Counted from the first letter of the stretch, positions 33,999 to 47,173 are shown. The stretch is DNA of 64,000 bases from Chinchilla lanigera (GCF_000276665.1 NW_004955404.1:34018968-34082967), one strand, 5' to 3'. Notes: generated from the letters alone by a model not told the origin. Made by a program: numbers and translations.

Positions 33999-36941
33999 TT
34001 TTAAAATTTATTTTAAAAATAAAAGAAGGAAAACATTAATAAACAGACATCCATTTACAAAATAGCTTAAGAACAATACAAGCAATACTGAATTACAGAC
34101 AAAGTGGTAGGAAATTAACAATAGTTGTTGTATTGCATATTGATATCTTCACAACTGCTTCTCAGGAAAACAAATAGAGACATGCAAGATTGATCAAATA
34201 AGTAATCATTAACTGTTCCTTTCAGTAAAGTGATAGAAGACAGTAGTACAACTATGTTAGCTATCCTATATATAATACAAACATATATAATTTCCCCTTC
34301 TTTCTTTTCTCTTTCCCCTCACCCCAGTTTCTCTTTACTTTTGAGCATTTTTCTTTCATTTCACAATGTCTCTCATACCTCCTAGTTTTTATTCACTCTT
34401 TCAGGTTCTTAAGCTAGTGAGACATTTGTTTACACATAGAGGTCTGGTTTATTCCACTTATGAGTATGGTCTCTAGTTGTGACCATTTACCTGTAAAAGC
34501 CTCAAGTTCATCTTTCTTTATAACTGAGTGACATTCCATTATATAAAAGTACCACAATTTTTTTTTATCCATTCCTCAGTGGATGGGCATTTGGGTTGCT
34601 TCTACAATTTAGCAATTACAAATTGCACTGCTATAAACATGGGTGCACATATATCGCTGTGATATGATGTTTTCAGATCTTGTAAGAAAATACCCAGAAG
34701 GGGAACAGCTGGGTTGAATGGGACCTCTAGACCTAGTTTGCTGAGGACTCTCCAAACCAATTTCCAGTGGTTTCACCAGTCTGCATTCCCACCAGCAGTG
34801 GAGAAGGGTTCCTATTTCTCCACAGCCTCGCCAGCATTTGTTATTGGTTGATTTCTTAATGATAGCTATTCTTACCGGGGTGAGATGAAATCTCAATGTT
34901 GTTTTAATTTGCATTTTTTGAATGACTAATGATGTTGAACATTTTCGCATGTATTTATTTGCCATTTGTATTTCTTTATTTGAGAAGTGTGTATTCATCT
35001 CCGCTGCCCATTTTTGAATTGGGTCTTTGAATTTTGTGGGGACTGATGTTTCTTAATTCTTTATATGTTCTAGATAGAAGACCTTTGTTCGAGGCACAGT
35101 CAGCTGAACTTTTTTCCCAATTTGGGGGTTTTCTTTTGACTCTGCTGGTGATTTCTTTAGATGTGCAGAAACTTTTCAGTAGGATGAGATCCCAGTTGTT
35201 GATTCTTTGAAGTATTTCATAGGCAGTTTGGTTTTTGTTCATGAACTCTGCCTACCCCTATGTCTTCGAGGTTTTTACCTACTTTCTCTTCCAATAGATT
35301 TAGTGTTTCTGTTTTAATATTGAGATGTGTGATCCATTTTGACTTGAGTTTGGTTCATGGTGATAGACTTGGGTCTATTTTCAGTCTTTGGCAGGTGGCA
35401 AGCCAGTTTTTCCAGCACCATTTACTAAAGAGGCTATCGTTCTTCCAGTGAGTTTGTTTGGCTGCTTTATCAAAGATTAGGTGGCTGAGTGCATTTGTGG
35501 TTGTGGCTGTTTCTTCCAGTCTGTTCCATTAATCCTCTGGTCTGTTTTTTAGCCAGTACCATGTTGATTTTATTACAGTAGCTTTGTAGTATAATTTCAG
35601 ATCATGGACTGTGATACCACCTGACTTGTCTTTGTTGCCCAGGATGGCTTTTGCTATTCTGGGTCTCTTCTGGTTCCAGATGAATTTAAGGAATATTTTC
35701 TCTAGATCTGTGAGGTAGGCTAATGGTATTTTACTGGGAATTGCATTGAATCTGTACAACAATTGTGGTAGTATGGCCATTTCCACAATGTTTATTCTTC
35801 CTATCCAGGAGAAAGGAATGTTTTTCAATTTATTGAAATTCTCTTTGATCTCTTTTTTCAGAGTACTGTAGTTTTCATTGAATAGATCTTTTATTTCTTT
35901 TGTTAGATTGATTCCTAAATATTTCAATTTCTTGGATGCTATTTTGAAAGGTATGATTTCCTTAATTTCTCTCTCAGTCTATTTGTTGTTTGTGTATAGG
36001 AATACTACTATGATTTTTGAATGTTGACTTTGTATCCAGCTACACTGCTGAATTTGTCAATTAATTCAATGAGTCTTCTTGTGGAGTTTTTGGGGTCTTC
36101 CATGTAAAGTATCATGTCATCTGCAAATAGTGGATAATTTTACTTTTTCCTTTTCTATCCTTATTCCTTTTATTTCTCTCTCTTGTCTAATTGCTCTGGC
36201 TAATGGTTCCAGAACTATGTTGAATAGGAGTGGTGAAGTGGACATCCTTGTCTTGTTCCTGATTTTAAAGTAAAAGCTTTCAGCTTTTGTCCATTTAGTA
36301 TGATGATAGCTGTTGGTTTGTCATAGATGGCTTTGATCAGATTGAGGTAAAGACCATCTATTTCTATTTTCTGTAGTGTTTTTATCATGAACGCATGTTG
36401 GACTTTGTCAAAAGCTTTTTCTGCAGCTATTGAGATGATCATGTGGTTTTTGTCTTTGGCTCTGTTGATATGGTGTATAACATTTATTGATTTGCAAATA
36501 TTGAACCATCCATGCATTCCTGGAATGAATCCAACTTGGTCATGGTGTATGATTTTCTTGATGATTTGCTGCATTCTATTTGCTAGTATTTTATTGAGTA
36601 TCTTTTCATCTATATTCATCAGGGAGATTGGTCTATAGTTCTCTTTCTTGGTTGGGTCTTTCTCAGGTTTTGGTATCAGTATAATACTTGCCTCCAGAAA
36701 TGAGTTAGGGAGAATTGCCTCCTTTTCAGTTTCATTGAAGAGTATGAGGAGTGTTGGTATTAAATCTTCTCTGAATTTCTTGTAAAATTCTACTGTGAAT
36801 CCATTAGGGCCTGGACTTTTCTTTGTTGGTAAGTTTTTAATCATGTTTTTAATCTAATTAATTGGTATTGGGTTGTTAGGATTTTTATATCTTCTTGATT
36901 CAACTTTGGTAATTCATACCTATGTAGGAATCTGTCCATTT
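33999..36941 (-). mobile_element. 5'-truncated L1 retrotransposon (ORF2 remnant + 3' UTR)
   Basis: The minus strand encodes fragmented L1 ORF2. A reverse-transcriptase segment at 36215-36844 carries [38 protein letters not shown] and [14 protein letters not shown]. An FADD catalytic-box remnant lies near 36105-36130. C-terminal blocks follow at 35529-35927 ([34 protein letters not shown]) and 34609-35242 ([18 protein letters not shown]). The first catalytic Asp codon is GCT (Ala). Stops and frameshifts break ORF2. Flanking TTGTGTTCATTTCTT (33984-33998) and TTGTACTCATTTCTT (36942-36956) are the likely target duplication. ORF1, the 5' UTR and the endonuclease domain are missing. Confidence 0.95.
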
Positions 36942-36956
36942 TTGTACTCATTTCTT

Positions 36957-37299
36957 ATGTATAAGACTTATTAAATTGCTTGCATATTCTGCTAGTATGC
37001 CTTAAAACTCTATGCAACTTTCTTTTTTAAAATTGTTATTCTCTTTTCAGTTTTCAATTAAGTCTCCTCCAAACTCTAAAAGAATCATCATCTATCTGCT
37101 AACTGTACACTTGAAAATTACATCTCTGACATTCCCATGAGCCACTTGAATTTATTCAAAGTTCCTAACTTCATTGTCAGTATCACAAGTGAGCATGCAG
37201 CTCTGACCAGGTTTATATCCCTGTTATTCTTCACCAATGTACCATCAGTTTCCACTCTTAAGTCTCCATTTTTCTTTAAGAACATATACCCATCCTAGG
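36957..37299. other. Unannotated stretch
   Basis: No repeat or exon recognised beyond possible L1-derived edges. Confidence 0.35.
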
Positions 37300-37720
37300 G
37301 GCTTATATGTACAGCAACAAATGAATGGATAAAGGAAATGTACTTGTACACCATGGAGTTCTACTCTGCCATAAAGGAAGATAAACTTGAGTAATTTTTA
37401 GGAAAATAGATGCACCTGGAGATCACAATATTAAATGAAATAAATCACATACACATGCCTAAATACAACATGGTATATCTTACAGGAGAGACCCAAAGTA
37501 TAAATAAAGAGCAAAATAAAATATAGAATCAGGACACAGGGATATCCTTCTCAAAGGGAAAAGTTATCAAGAGATGAACAGAGTGGGGAGGAAAGGTTGG
37601 GACAGGTGATGAAAAACAGAGTGAAGATCAGTTATGCACGTGTACCTACTACCCACAACGAATGGGAGCATTATGTACTGCACACCTGCTGTACTAATAA
37701 AGAAAATGACCTGAAAAAGA
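37300..37720 (+). mobile_element. L1 3' end fragment, plus orientation
   Basis: ATGAATGGATAAAGGAAATG, ACACCATGGAGTTCTACTCTGCCATAAAGGAAGATAAA, AGATGCACCTGGAGATCAC and AATATTAAATGAAATAAATCACA represent the L1 ORF2 C-terminus. It continues into a 3' UTR ending ATTATGTACTGCACACCTGCTGTACTAATAAAG and an A-rich tail. It is oriented opposite to the neighbouring L1 at 34-36.9 kb. Confidence 0.85.
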
Positions 37721-38472
37721 AAAAGAAAATGTACCTGTCTTTTCCCTGCTTCAGATATCTGCTCCTCTGTGGAGCTCATCCTAAAGATTCACTCTTTCTT
37801 TTGATCTCTCTAATCACTTTAAGAATAATAACACATTGGCACATTATGTAGATCACTGATGTATAACTGAATTTGATTATGTACTTGGTGTATTTATATT
37901 TTTATGTACAGTATAACTTTATATTGCTGTTTGAATCAGCTTAAGGTATTTTCCATATCACAGAGAGGAGTCTGGAGATCTTTTCTGTCTTTCCAGGGGT
38001 ATTGTAAATTAGGCAGAAATGGGTAGTGTATGTGCAGAGTTTTCTGACAAGCTTCTGAAATTATCCATTGTTGATTTAACAGTTCCATACATACAACTCC
38101 TTTGACTTCCTTTTTGTCTCTCAGGCCCCCAAATTCTAAATGAACTGCTTACTATTGTAAGTTTCTAACTAAGCTCATATCATACGTAAATACGTTGTTT
38201 TAGGGGGCCTTAGAGATAAGTTCTAAGCAAACAGTAATAACTACCCATATAATCAGAACCTGGAGGATGAAAAGGTCCTAAAATGTCATCTATTCTTCAA
38301 GATCAAGAAATTACAATAGTCCATTTCTACTAACTTAATAAGGGATAATCCTACAGGATAATCTGATAGTTCAGTATGTCCACAGAATACTGATTCTAAG
38401 TATCCTTCATTTCTGCTTTACATATACTGTATCGTGTCATTCTAGCAAAGCTCAGAGCCAGAAAAATTCTGA

Positions 38473-38474
<2 letters not shown>
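37721..38474. other. Unannotated stretch
   Basis: No repeat or exon recognised. Confidence 0.4.

Positions 38475-38505
<31 letters not shown>
38475..38505 (+). repeat. (TG)n microsatellite
   Basis: Fifteen uninterrupted TG units. Confidence 0.97.
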
Positions 38506-38507
<2 letters not shown>

Positions 38508-38959
38508 GACAGAGTGGTAAGGGAAGGAAGGTCACACTTCTATAAAACCTGTGAAGAAAAACCATACACAGTGAAGCAGATGTCTGAGGGGCAGAATTGA
38601 AAATCAAAGCTGGAAATTTACTTCCTTAGAATACACAGAAATCTTTAGGAAGGTTTTAGGCTTCTTTAGGACCAGATTTGAAATTTTGAGTGAATCTTAC
38701 CCAGATCTGAAGGAATACTGTGCCTGCATCTGCTATCTGGGTCAGACACTGTAACACTATAAAGTATTGTACATGATTTTCATTGGGTTTTTTGGAAAGT
38801 TCATCCCCTTGTCTAGATCCACAGCCCATCTTCACTAGCATTGTATGGAATTTTGTTACAATGCTAGAGTTTATTCCAGAACTGTGAAAGGAATCTCTGG
38901 GGCTGGATGCAGAGATTCTCAAGCACATTCAAGTTTAAAAACGATTGCCTTTGAAGCAT

Positions 38960-39115
38960 ATCTCCTATTTTGTGTATATTTCCCCTTTAGACTATTGGTA
39001 TCTTGAGAGCTATAATATTTTATATTTTTGCAAAATTTATGGGCTTTCTATTTAATTTGTAGGTCCCTTGGAGACTATCCTATCACATATGCTCAATAAA
39101 TATTATTAAAATAGA
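38960..39115 (+). repeat. L2 LINE 3' end
   Basis: TTTAGACTATTGGTATCTTGAGAGC and CATATGCTCAATAAATATTATTAAAATAGAATGGAA match the extreme 3' portion of L2. Confidence 0.65.
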
Positions 39116-40464
39116 ATGGAATTACTACCAATGTATTTGCCATTTTATATACTTCCAGAAAAATCCCACAAGATGTAAAAAAGAATATAACCATGTAAAA
39201 AATGCCTGCTTTCATTGTACTCTTGAAAATTGCTAAGCAATAGATTTTAAATGTTCTTACCACAAAAAAGATAAATATGTGAGGTGTGCATTTGTCAATT
39301 AGCTTAATTTAGATATTTCATAATATATGCATTTCAAAACATGTGCACAATAATATATGATTGTTAATTTATCGATTTTAAACAAACAAATAAATGTCTA
39401 CTGCCCTTTGCTTTTTTCTCTTGAGGGTCCTGAGCACCAGTGTATCAGGTGACAGTTGAACTATGACTTGAACTGGGTGTCAACAGCGTTCACATATTTT
39501 AATATACAATAATATTCAATGATCGCCACAAGACTCACCTAAACAAATCTTTGCAAGCATTTCTTTATTTAATGATGAGAAAGCTCTCTACTTCCCACTA
39601 AAACAGCAATAACAACCAATCAACCAAACAAAAACCCCTCAAAGCCAAACTCAGACTTGTGAGAAATAAAAATGTTTATTTTTTTCAAATCTAAAAATCT
39701 CTCTGGGGTCTGAGAGCCTATAGAAAACATTACAGTAAGCCTTTCAATGACTGTTGCTGGCTAGGAAACCTCTATTGTATTAGTGGTACAGCTGTGCAGT
39801 AATATTTTTCAGTATGTTATTTCCTTTTCAAGGGAGAAATTGGAAAGTAGTACTTAGACTAAAATATAATCCTATCAATTTTACATGAAATATTGATAGG
39901 AAATAAAAATTTAGCATCCCTAGTGTGAATTCACTAGACTTCACAAAATACAAATATATGGATTAAGGAAAGTTAACATAATCTTTTTATGGGAACTAAA
40001 ATCAATTACATGTCAGCTTTGTAGTATTATAAATGTATTTAGTCAGCATAGAATTTTTCCAGCAGTGTTTCTTGTAGATTGAAATTGACTAACCAGATGT
40101 TAAATATTAAATAGAACTAATCAAAGCATGGTTCAAGAAACTTTAAAAACAATGATCAAAGAGAGCTATTTATTACCTTGTGCATGTTACTGTTGAAATA
40201 TTGGCTCCGTGATATTATACTTAAACTTAGTTTTTTCAAGATCATATTTTCTGGCTTTATATGAATAATAATTAATATTAATAAATTAACTTTAACTATG
40301 TAACTGGGTCACTTTACATAATAATGGCTGGAAATTTGACCAAGAAATGTAAAGCTCAACTCATAGATACAAAACCTGACTGTGATAATACATATATAAC
40401 TTAGTATCACTATAAGCAGAATCACACATAGAGTAATGATGAGGAGACATGTAAGGCAGTTAAG
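39116..40464. other. Unannotated stretch
   Basis: AT-rich, with no confident repeat or exon. Confidence 0.4.
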
Positions 40465-41010
40465 GGGTATGAGCATCATAGAGTGTAGTGACACATTCTA
40501 CCAAGGTAGCATAGACTACTACACACCAATGCTATATTAAAAATATTATATACCTCCTGATGAACAAGGCAATGTGAGATTAAATGGAGTACAAGGGAAA
40601 AAGATGCAATCTAGAGACTTGGTAGACATCAAATGTAGGAGGATTCTGGGGGCAGGACAAGGCATCTGTGCAGAAAGTGTTTTTTATAAGTAAAAGGACA
40701 CTCTAAGGATAGAAGTGTTATATAGGAAACACAAACCAGTAACCTCGCCTCTTATTATCATTATTAAGAATTATGTAGCATGTGCAGTACACGTGCGATA
40801 CTTTTATACGGTTAGCAGTGCAGTAGGTTTGTTTACATCAGTATCATCACAAACATGTGAGCGAGGCACTGCACTATGATGTTCAGGGCTACGTCACCAT
40901 GAGGTTATTGGAAGCTTCCAGCTCCATTATAATCTTATGGCATTATCTCTGTACATGCAGTCTGCTGTTGGCTGAACAGTTGTTATGTGATACATGGCGG
41001 TAGTGAAAAC
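40465..41010. mobile_element. Tigger-like (Tc1/mariner-type) DNA transposon remnant, interrupted
   Basis: 40465-40545 has GAGCATCATAGAGTGTAGTGACACATTCTACC, GTAGCATAGACTACTACACACCAATGCTATAT. 40780-41010 has a GTGCAGTACACGTGCGATAC region and ATTATAATCTTATGGCATTATCTC..GTCTGCTGTTGGCTGAACAGTTGTTATG. Both match the two arms of a common mammalian DNA transposon whose ends read GCATAGAGTGTACTTACAC and ATTATAATCTTATGGGACC. The ~235 bases between are not recognised and may be a later insertion. No transposase coding capacity remains. The exact family name is uncertain. Confidence 0.55.
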
Positions 41011-41824
41011 TACTAGAGTTCATTTGTCACACACACAGAAATACATGTCTAAAGGTACACACAAAAACAAAAGAGAATGAAATCCTAGGGCTACTTCTAG
41101 GGGAGCTTGAAGCTATCATTTGGTAAGACCTTTTGTTTTCAGAAAATTAATTGTTATATTTCCAAATAATGTATTAGAAATGATTGAGGGGGGAAAGACT
41201 GTCAGAAGAAATCATTCTGTAACCTCTGATAAGCTCATCCTATTATTTAACCATAGCACCAATGTTTTTTGCCTATATTCAATGGAAATCTTCCAGAAGA
41301 TTGTATGTGAGCCCATTTTCTCTTGAAATATATTTAGGGAAGCAGAGTTGATAGACTTTTTAGTATGTGATGCTATAACTTTTATTATTGTCAATATTTG
41401 ATATAAATATAATAAAACATCTTAGTAAAACATCTCTTGAAGTTTGAAGGCTCAACTAAACACAGAAATTGACAACTATAAATACACAAATCTATTAAGT
41501 AATTTTTTCATATTCATGTTGGAGAGATAAAAGGGAAGTGAAGTCAAACTCTAAAGATATGTTCAAAATATTCTTATTTTTAAGTTTCCTTGTTTCTCCT
41601 ACATTGTTTTTTGAACCAATTTTCAGTCAATTTTGGCTTGTTTTTAATTAGTTGTTTTCTATTGGTAATCATTTTTAGTTAACCGTTGTAACAAATTTTC
41701 AAAGAAAAACACTAGTTTTGGCATGGGTAGTATCGACTATTCTATTGGAGTGAAGATTTACTTTGTGCCAGACTAGCCTCTGTGCCTTAAATATAGTAAG
41801 TTGTATTATAGTTTCAAAAACCAC
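41011..41824. other. Unannotated stretch
   Basis: No repeat or exon recognised. Confidence 0.4.
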
Positions 41825-42020
41825 AGGAAAGATAGATAATAGGAAAGAGGCACACAGATCTTTGGAAATGGGGACAGGGCCAAGGAATGCAGGGAAGGGT
41901 GAGAGAGTGGATGGAAAGGGGATGTGAAAGGAATTAAGGGGGTTTGTACACGTACCAACTTCCCACATACATGTAATCATTATGTACTGCAAACATGTAC
42001 TAAAAACATAAAGCAAATCA
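41825..42020 (+). mobile_element. L1 3' UTR fragment
   Basis: A purine-rich tract (GGGACAGGGCCAAGGAATGC..GGGAAGGGTGAGAGAG) leads into GGGGTTTGTACACGTACCAACTTCCC, ATGTAATCATTATGTACTGCAAACATGTACTAA and an A-rich tail. This parallels the 3' UTR of the L1 at 37.6-37.7 kb, which has the same ATTATGTACTGCA..TGTACTAA end. Confidence 0.75.
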
Positions 42021-42033
42021 AGAAAAGTGCATA

Positions 42034-42143
42034 GGGCTGAGGATGTAGCTCACTGTCAGAGCGCTTGCCTAGCATGCTTGTAGGCCTTGAATTTGATACC
42101 TAGCACCAAAACAATGAAAGAGTGAATGAATGAATGAATGAAT
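42034..42143 (+). repeat. Diverged ID-type SINE with (GAAT)n tail
   Basis: GGGCTGAGGATGTAGCTCAC, TGTCAGAGCGCTTGCCTAGCA, GGCCTTGAATTTGATACCTAGCACC is the tRNA-like ID head. An A-rich tail follows, converted to five GAAT units (about 42123-42143). Its 3' end (CTAGCACC) is closer to the squirrel/murid-like ID form than to the GGTACC-ending copies elsewhere here, which suggests an older subfamily. Confidence 0.85.
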
Positions 42144-42149
42144 AAAGAC

Positions 42150-43129
42150 AAATGATACATTGGAAAGAATGGTTCATATTCATATATCATCAAGCTACAT
42201 GTCCATCTTTCAATTTCATTTATATACTATCTACAATGGCTCTTTTCAGCTGGATCAGGAGCTACCTTCTTTAAAAGTTCTCTTGCCAGATAAAATACAA
42301 ATCATTGGTTTGATAAAGCAATGTGCAATTTATAGCTTTTGGCATTTATAAGCCTAACTTATATGATATTGGGCACAAAATGGTAAAATAACAGCATCTC
42401 CCCAAAAATTACAACTGAGGCTGAGGAGAGAGCATAGGATGAGGTTTTATATTAGAACAATTCATCTTATTTAGATTTCCCTCCACTGTGAGTATAGAGG
42501 ACTCTTCCTTCTTATCATTTAGATGTCAGTTAGGAATCTTGCTAAAAGGATGTTAAAACTGCCTCCTGCGTGCAAAAGCAAAAAGTGAGGGAGCTGTGGG
42601 TGGGGCCATTGGTCCACAATGGGTCTGAGAAGTTGGAGGGGATGAGTGGAAAGAACTTAGCAAAGTGTGCTTGAGGAATTTCTTTATTTAAAACTTGGAT
42701 GTTGAGAAAGGAAGCAAAGACCGAGTAACCAGCGTTCTGACACTGTGACAACGGGACCTTCCAGAGGGCAATCTGGGGCAGGGCCGTGAAGACTGTGGGC
42801 AGAAATAAAACAACACAGGGTGACAGACTCAGACCAGACCCACAGAAATGTATTGTATTGCTTGTTCTGGGTTCAGAGATTTTGCCTGGTTGCTATTGAG
42901 AAGAAGTTATAAGTTTAATTAGAGCTTCACTTCACATCATTTATAGTTTTGCTGCATACAGTTAAGCTTTCATTAAGTGTGTTACAGTGTGTGTATAATT
43001 CTCATTTTTAAATGTCATTTTCAGTAAATCTTTTTGGTGTCTCTATGATATTAAGTCTCAAATGGAAAGAAATCATTCAAATTCTGCAAAAGATTTATTC
43101 TCAGAATTTAAACATTATCTCTTAAAGAT
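42150..43129. other. Unannotated stretch
   Basis: No repeat or exon recognised. Confidence 0.4.
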
Positions 43130-43186
43130 ATACATATATATTATATATATGTATATATGTATGTATCTATTTATCTATATATATAA
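43130..43186. repeat. AT-rich TATA/GTAT simple repeat
   Basis: Alternating TATATA with GTATGTATC and TATCTATATATAT units. It is partly self-complementary. Confidence 0.9.
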
Positions 43187-44489
43187 AATGAATGGTGATA
43201 ACATTAGATGAACACCCTGTGTTGTAGTGAAGTCTTTTGCCCAAAGGAGGAAAAATCGAATAAATGGCCCCACTTACAGAATGTTGCTGAGAAAGCCTCA
43301 TTTCTCACTGGGTAGGCTACAAATTACATGAAGAATCGAGGCTTTCTGAGTGGCAGTTTTCTACATAGTAGGCTTTGTGTGCTTAACAGATTAACTGCTT
43401 TTTATGTTATTCTTTTCCCCAGGATTCAGGAAAGAAAATGACATAATAGATTTTTTTTTCCCTAGGATCACAGAAAACCTCCTTAGTCAAACGCAGCTGC
43501 TCTTTGGGAGGTAAAGAGCGAACTAACCTGTGTTTCTACAAGTTACAAAATCATTTACATTTATTACCCTTGCACACTGAGGCCCCAGAGCCTCAGAGCT
43601 ATGATTCTCCAAATCACTGCATTCTAAGCTTGACTGATTGGTTTAAAAGCTTGTGAGAGATTTATAATGATTCACTGTGTAAGCCAATGATTTTACACGG
43701 AGGGCAGGAGACTGCTTATAAATGACTGAAAACTTCAGACTCTCCTTGGACTCACCGGGTGACCCACTGTTTTTGTAGGCCAAGATAAAAACAGCATTTC
43801 CTCTGCATTATTTAAACTTAAAATTTGTAAAGTGCAGATGCGTTATAATTTATATAAGTGTGATAATGTTAGCTACCATTTATAGTGCTGCTTTGGATTA
43901 TGGCTATATTAATATCTGTGTGTATTAACCACAGAAACTTAAAAGGCTGTGTTGCTTTTGAACTTTTCTTGTTTATTCTCATAAACTTTAATTACTTCCC
44001 TAAATTCCAGATTTGTTATTTAAATAGCGCACATTGCCGTATATTAAGTTTGGAAAAAGCACTATGCTTAGGTTGCTATAATATTTGACAACATATACTA
44101 GTAGTATCTTTTTCACCGTTTGAAAGTTTATACAAATTGTCACCGTTTACATGTTGCATTGGGATAAATGGAAAAATGATTAATGGAGTATACATTAAAA
44201 ACATTAAACTTCATATTTTGCCTTGTTTGATCACTAAAGAAAATTTGAGACTTGTGAGGAAAACCAGGTGTTTTCATTAAGAAGTCAGTAAGAGTAGCAC
44301 AGTTATTTGGAGTAACTAAACAAGAGGGCTGCAGAAATGTCTGTTACACCAGCCCTGTGAGAACTCGGTACCGTGGGTCTGTACATTTCCACCAGCAGTA
44401 GTATGGGTGGCAACTAGGATGAACATGACATGCACGGAGACGCCATTTCTAATGTCAGCGTTAGAAGAAAGTTAGGCTGCACCACCTTT
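43187..44489. other. Unannotated stretch
   Basis: No exon or confident repeat. 43560-43770 is somewhat less AT-rich but shows no family features. Confidence 0.4.
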
Positions 44490-44745
44490 TAATCTGCTTC
44501 GTTAATCACAGTTCAAACCACTCTGCTATCACCTCTTCATCTCCCCAACAAAGTCCCTGCCATTTGTCTCCTGTTCCCTCAGCTCATTTCAACCCTGGCA
44601 TCATCCCTTCTGCCTAATATGCAACTGGCTTTGTACTCTTGCCTTATTCTTCAGCATTCTCCTATTCATTTCAGTTCTACACTGGGCTTTCCACCCAGCC
44701 GGGTGCTTTTCTTTCTTATTTTGCATAAGTGCCCTGTATTATCTT
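44490..44745 (+). repeat. L2-like LINE fragment
   Basis: CTCTGCTATCACCTCTTCATC, TTGTCTCCTGTTCCCTCAGCTC, TGCATAAGTGCCCTGTATTATC resemble L2 3' sequence. Diverged, so the call is moderate. Confidence 0.5.
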
Positions 44746-44769
44746 AAGAAGAGCTTACTATCTACGAAT

Positions 44770-44995
44770 ACGGCACTGAGACTCAGACCTGGATTCTATT
44801 CCCGATCTTTCACCTTCCAGCTGTGCTACTTTGTGCAAGTTATTTAACTTCTCTGAACCTCAGTTTTCACTAGAGGGAATAATACCCACTTAAGAAGACT
44901 GTGGGGAAGAATGAGAAAGCTAACACCTGATGTTTACACCCATAACTGGCATATAGTCAGTGCTATAATCATGAATTGTTGCTGCTGTTATGAAG
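44770..44995 (+). repeat. MIR SINE
   Basis: CACTGAGACTCAGACCTGGATTC, AGCTGTGCTACTTTGTGCAAGTTATTTAACTTCTCTGAACCTCAGTTTTC, TAATACCCACTTAAG and ACTGGCATATAGTCAGTGCTATAA give near-complete MIR order. Confidence 0.9.
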
Positions 44996-45189
44996 CTTGT
45001 CCTACTAAGTGATTACACTAATTTCTTAATTGAGTAACTTTTTAAATACAAAGTCCTTGGACACTCTTTAGGATAAGTACTCTTTCTTTCAAATTCCTTT
45101 AGTCTCTCCTTCTTTTTTAATTTTTAAGGGAGCATATATCACTTTATTTTTAAAAATTTTCTTATAAATAAGTTTATTGGTGCAATTTA

Positions 45190-45270
45190 TAGTTCCTATT
45201 TTTTTTGTACTGGGAATCGAATGCAGGACCTTGTGCTCGCTGTGCTGCTGAGTTATATCCTCAACCCCTA
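45190..45270 (-). repeat. ID-type SINE in L1 3' UTR
   Basis: TTTTTTTTGTACTGGGAATCG, ATGCAGGACCTTGTGCTCGC, TGTGCTGCTGAGTTATATCC, TCAACCCC is a reverse-complement ID. It is flanked by TATTGGTGCAATTTA (45175-45189) and TATTGGTACAATTTA (45269-45283), a 15 bp target duplication with one mismatch. Confidence 0.9.
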
Positions 45271-47173
45271 TTGGTACAATTTAGATATGTATAATGATCA
45301 CATTCATCATAGGGAGACAATGTGATATTTGTATATATGTGTCCAGTGTATTTCACTGAAGAGTATGGTCTCAAAGTCCATCTATTTAGCTATAAATGTG
45401 TCAAGTTTATCCTTCTTTATGGCTGAATAGTACTCCATTGTATAAAAAAACCCCACTTTATTATCTATTCCTTGATTGATGGGCGTTTGGATTGTTTCCA
45501 AGATTCAGCTATTGCAAACTGTGCTGCTATGAATATGAGTGTGCATGCATTGCTGTGGTATGATGCTTTGAAAGTTTTTTGGGAAGATACCAAGAAGCAG
45601 AATAGCAGGGTCAAATGGAACCTCTAGTCCTAGTTTTCTGAGGAATCTCCACACTGATTTCCACAGTGCATTCACCAGTCTACACTCCCACCAACAATGG
45701 AGTAGGGTTCCTTTTTCCCCACAGCCCTGCCAGCATTTGCTATTGGTTGATTTCTTGATAATCACCATTCTTTCTGGGGTGAGATGGAATCTCAGTGTTG
45801 TTTTTAGTTTGGAGCTCTCAAATGACCAGTGATGTTGACATTTTTTCATGTATTTATTTCCTGTTTATACGTCTTCATTGGAGACATGTATATTCATTTC
45901 AGAAGCCCAATTTTGGATTGGGTCTTTAAATTTGGGGGGATCTGATTTTTTTCAATTATTTATATGTTCTAGGTATTGGTCCTTTGTCTGAAGAACAATT
46001 TGCTAAGATTTTCTCCCACTCTGTGTGATGTGTTTTTACTCTGTTGGTGATTTCTTTTGTTGTGCAAAAGCTTTTTAATGAGATTCTAGTTATTGATTCT
46101 TTGTAGTATTTCCTATGTAGTCGAGGGTTTGTTCATGAAGTCTTTGCCTGCACCTATGTCTGCAAGAGTTCTACCTATTTCCTCTTCCAGCAGATTTAGT
46201 GTTTCTGTTTTAACATTTAGATCTTTAATCCATTTTGATTTTAGTTTAGTGCATGGGGATATACTAGTTTTAGTTTTTGGCATGTGGAAACCAGTTTTTC
46301 CAGCACCATTTATTAAAGAGGCTATTCTTCTTCCAGCAAATATTTTTAGCCCCTTTGTCAAAGATAAGACAGCTGAGTGTGTTTGAAGTTGTTTCTGCCT
46401 CTTCCAATCTGCTCCATTGATCGTCAGGTCTATTTTTTGGCAATACCACACTTTTTTTTTTTTTAAATTACAGTAGCTTTATAGTATAATTTCAAGTCAG
46501 AGATTGTAATGTTCCCTGCTTTGCCTTTGTTGTCCAGAATTATTTTTACTAGTCTAGGTCTCCTCTGGTTCCAGGTGAATTTTTGGAATGCTTTTTCTAG
46601 TTCTGTGAGGTATGTTAATGGTATTTTGATAGGGATTGCATTAAATCTGTATAACAGTTTTTGGAGTAGGGCCATTTTCACAATGTTGGTCCTTCCTATC
46701 CATGAGCAAGGGATATCTTTCCATTTTCTGATATCCTCTTCAGTCTGCTTTTTAAGAGTACTGTTATTTTCAGTGTGTAGATCTTTTACTTCTTTTGTTG
46801 GATGATCCCTAAGTGTTTCATTTTTGGGGGTATGCTATTATAAAGGGTATGGCTTCCTTAATTTCTTTCTCTGTGTGTTTGTTCCTTGTATACAGGAATG
46901 CTACTGATTTTTGAGTAGTGACTTTGCATCCAGCTATGCTACTGAATTTGGTTATTCAATCTGTAAATCTTTTGGTGGTGCTTTTGAGGTCTTCTATGTA
47001 GAGTATCATGCCATCTACAAACAATGATACCTTTCCTTCTTCCTTTCTATTCTTTTCATTTGTTTCTTTTTTCTGATTGCTCTATTTCCAGAACAATATT
47101 GAATAGGAGAGGGGATCATGGACATCCTTGTCTTTTTCCTGATTATAGAATAAAAGCTTTCAGTTTTTGACCA

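Noticed and set aside
36215..36844. A 209-codon reverse-transcriptase frame as a possible domesticated gene
   Set aside because: It is a standard L1 ORF2 segment in a 5'-truncated copy with target duplications, a lost catalytic Asp and frameshifts downstream. There is no sign of selection or a promoter.
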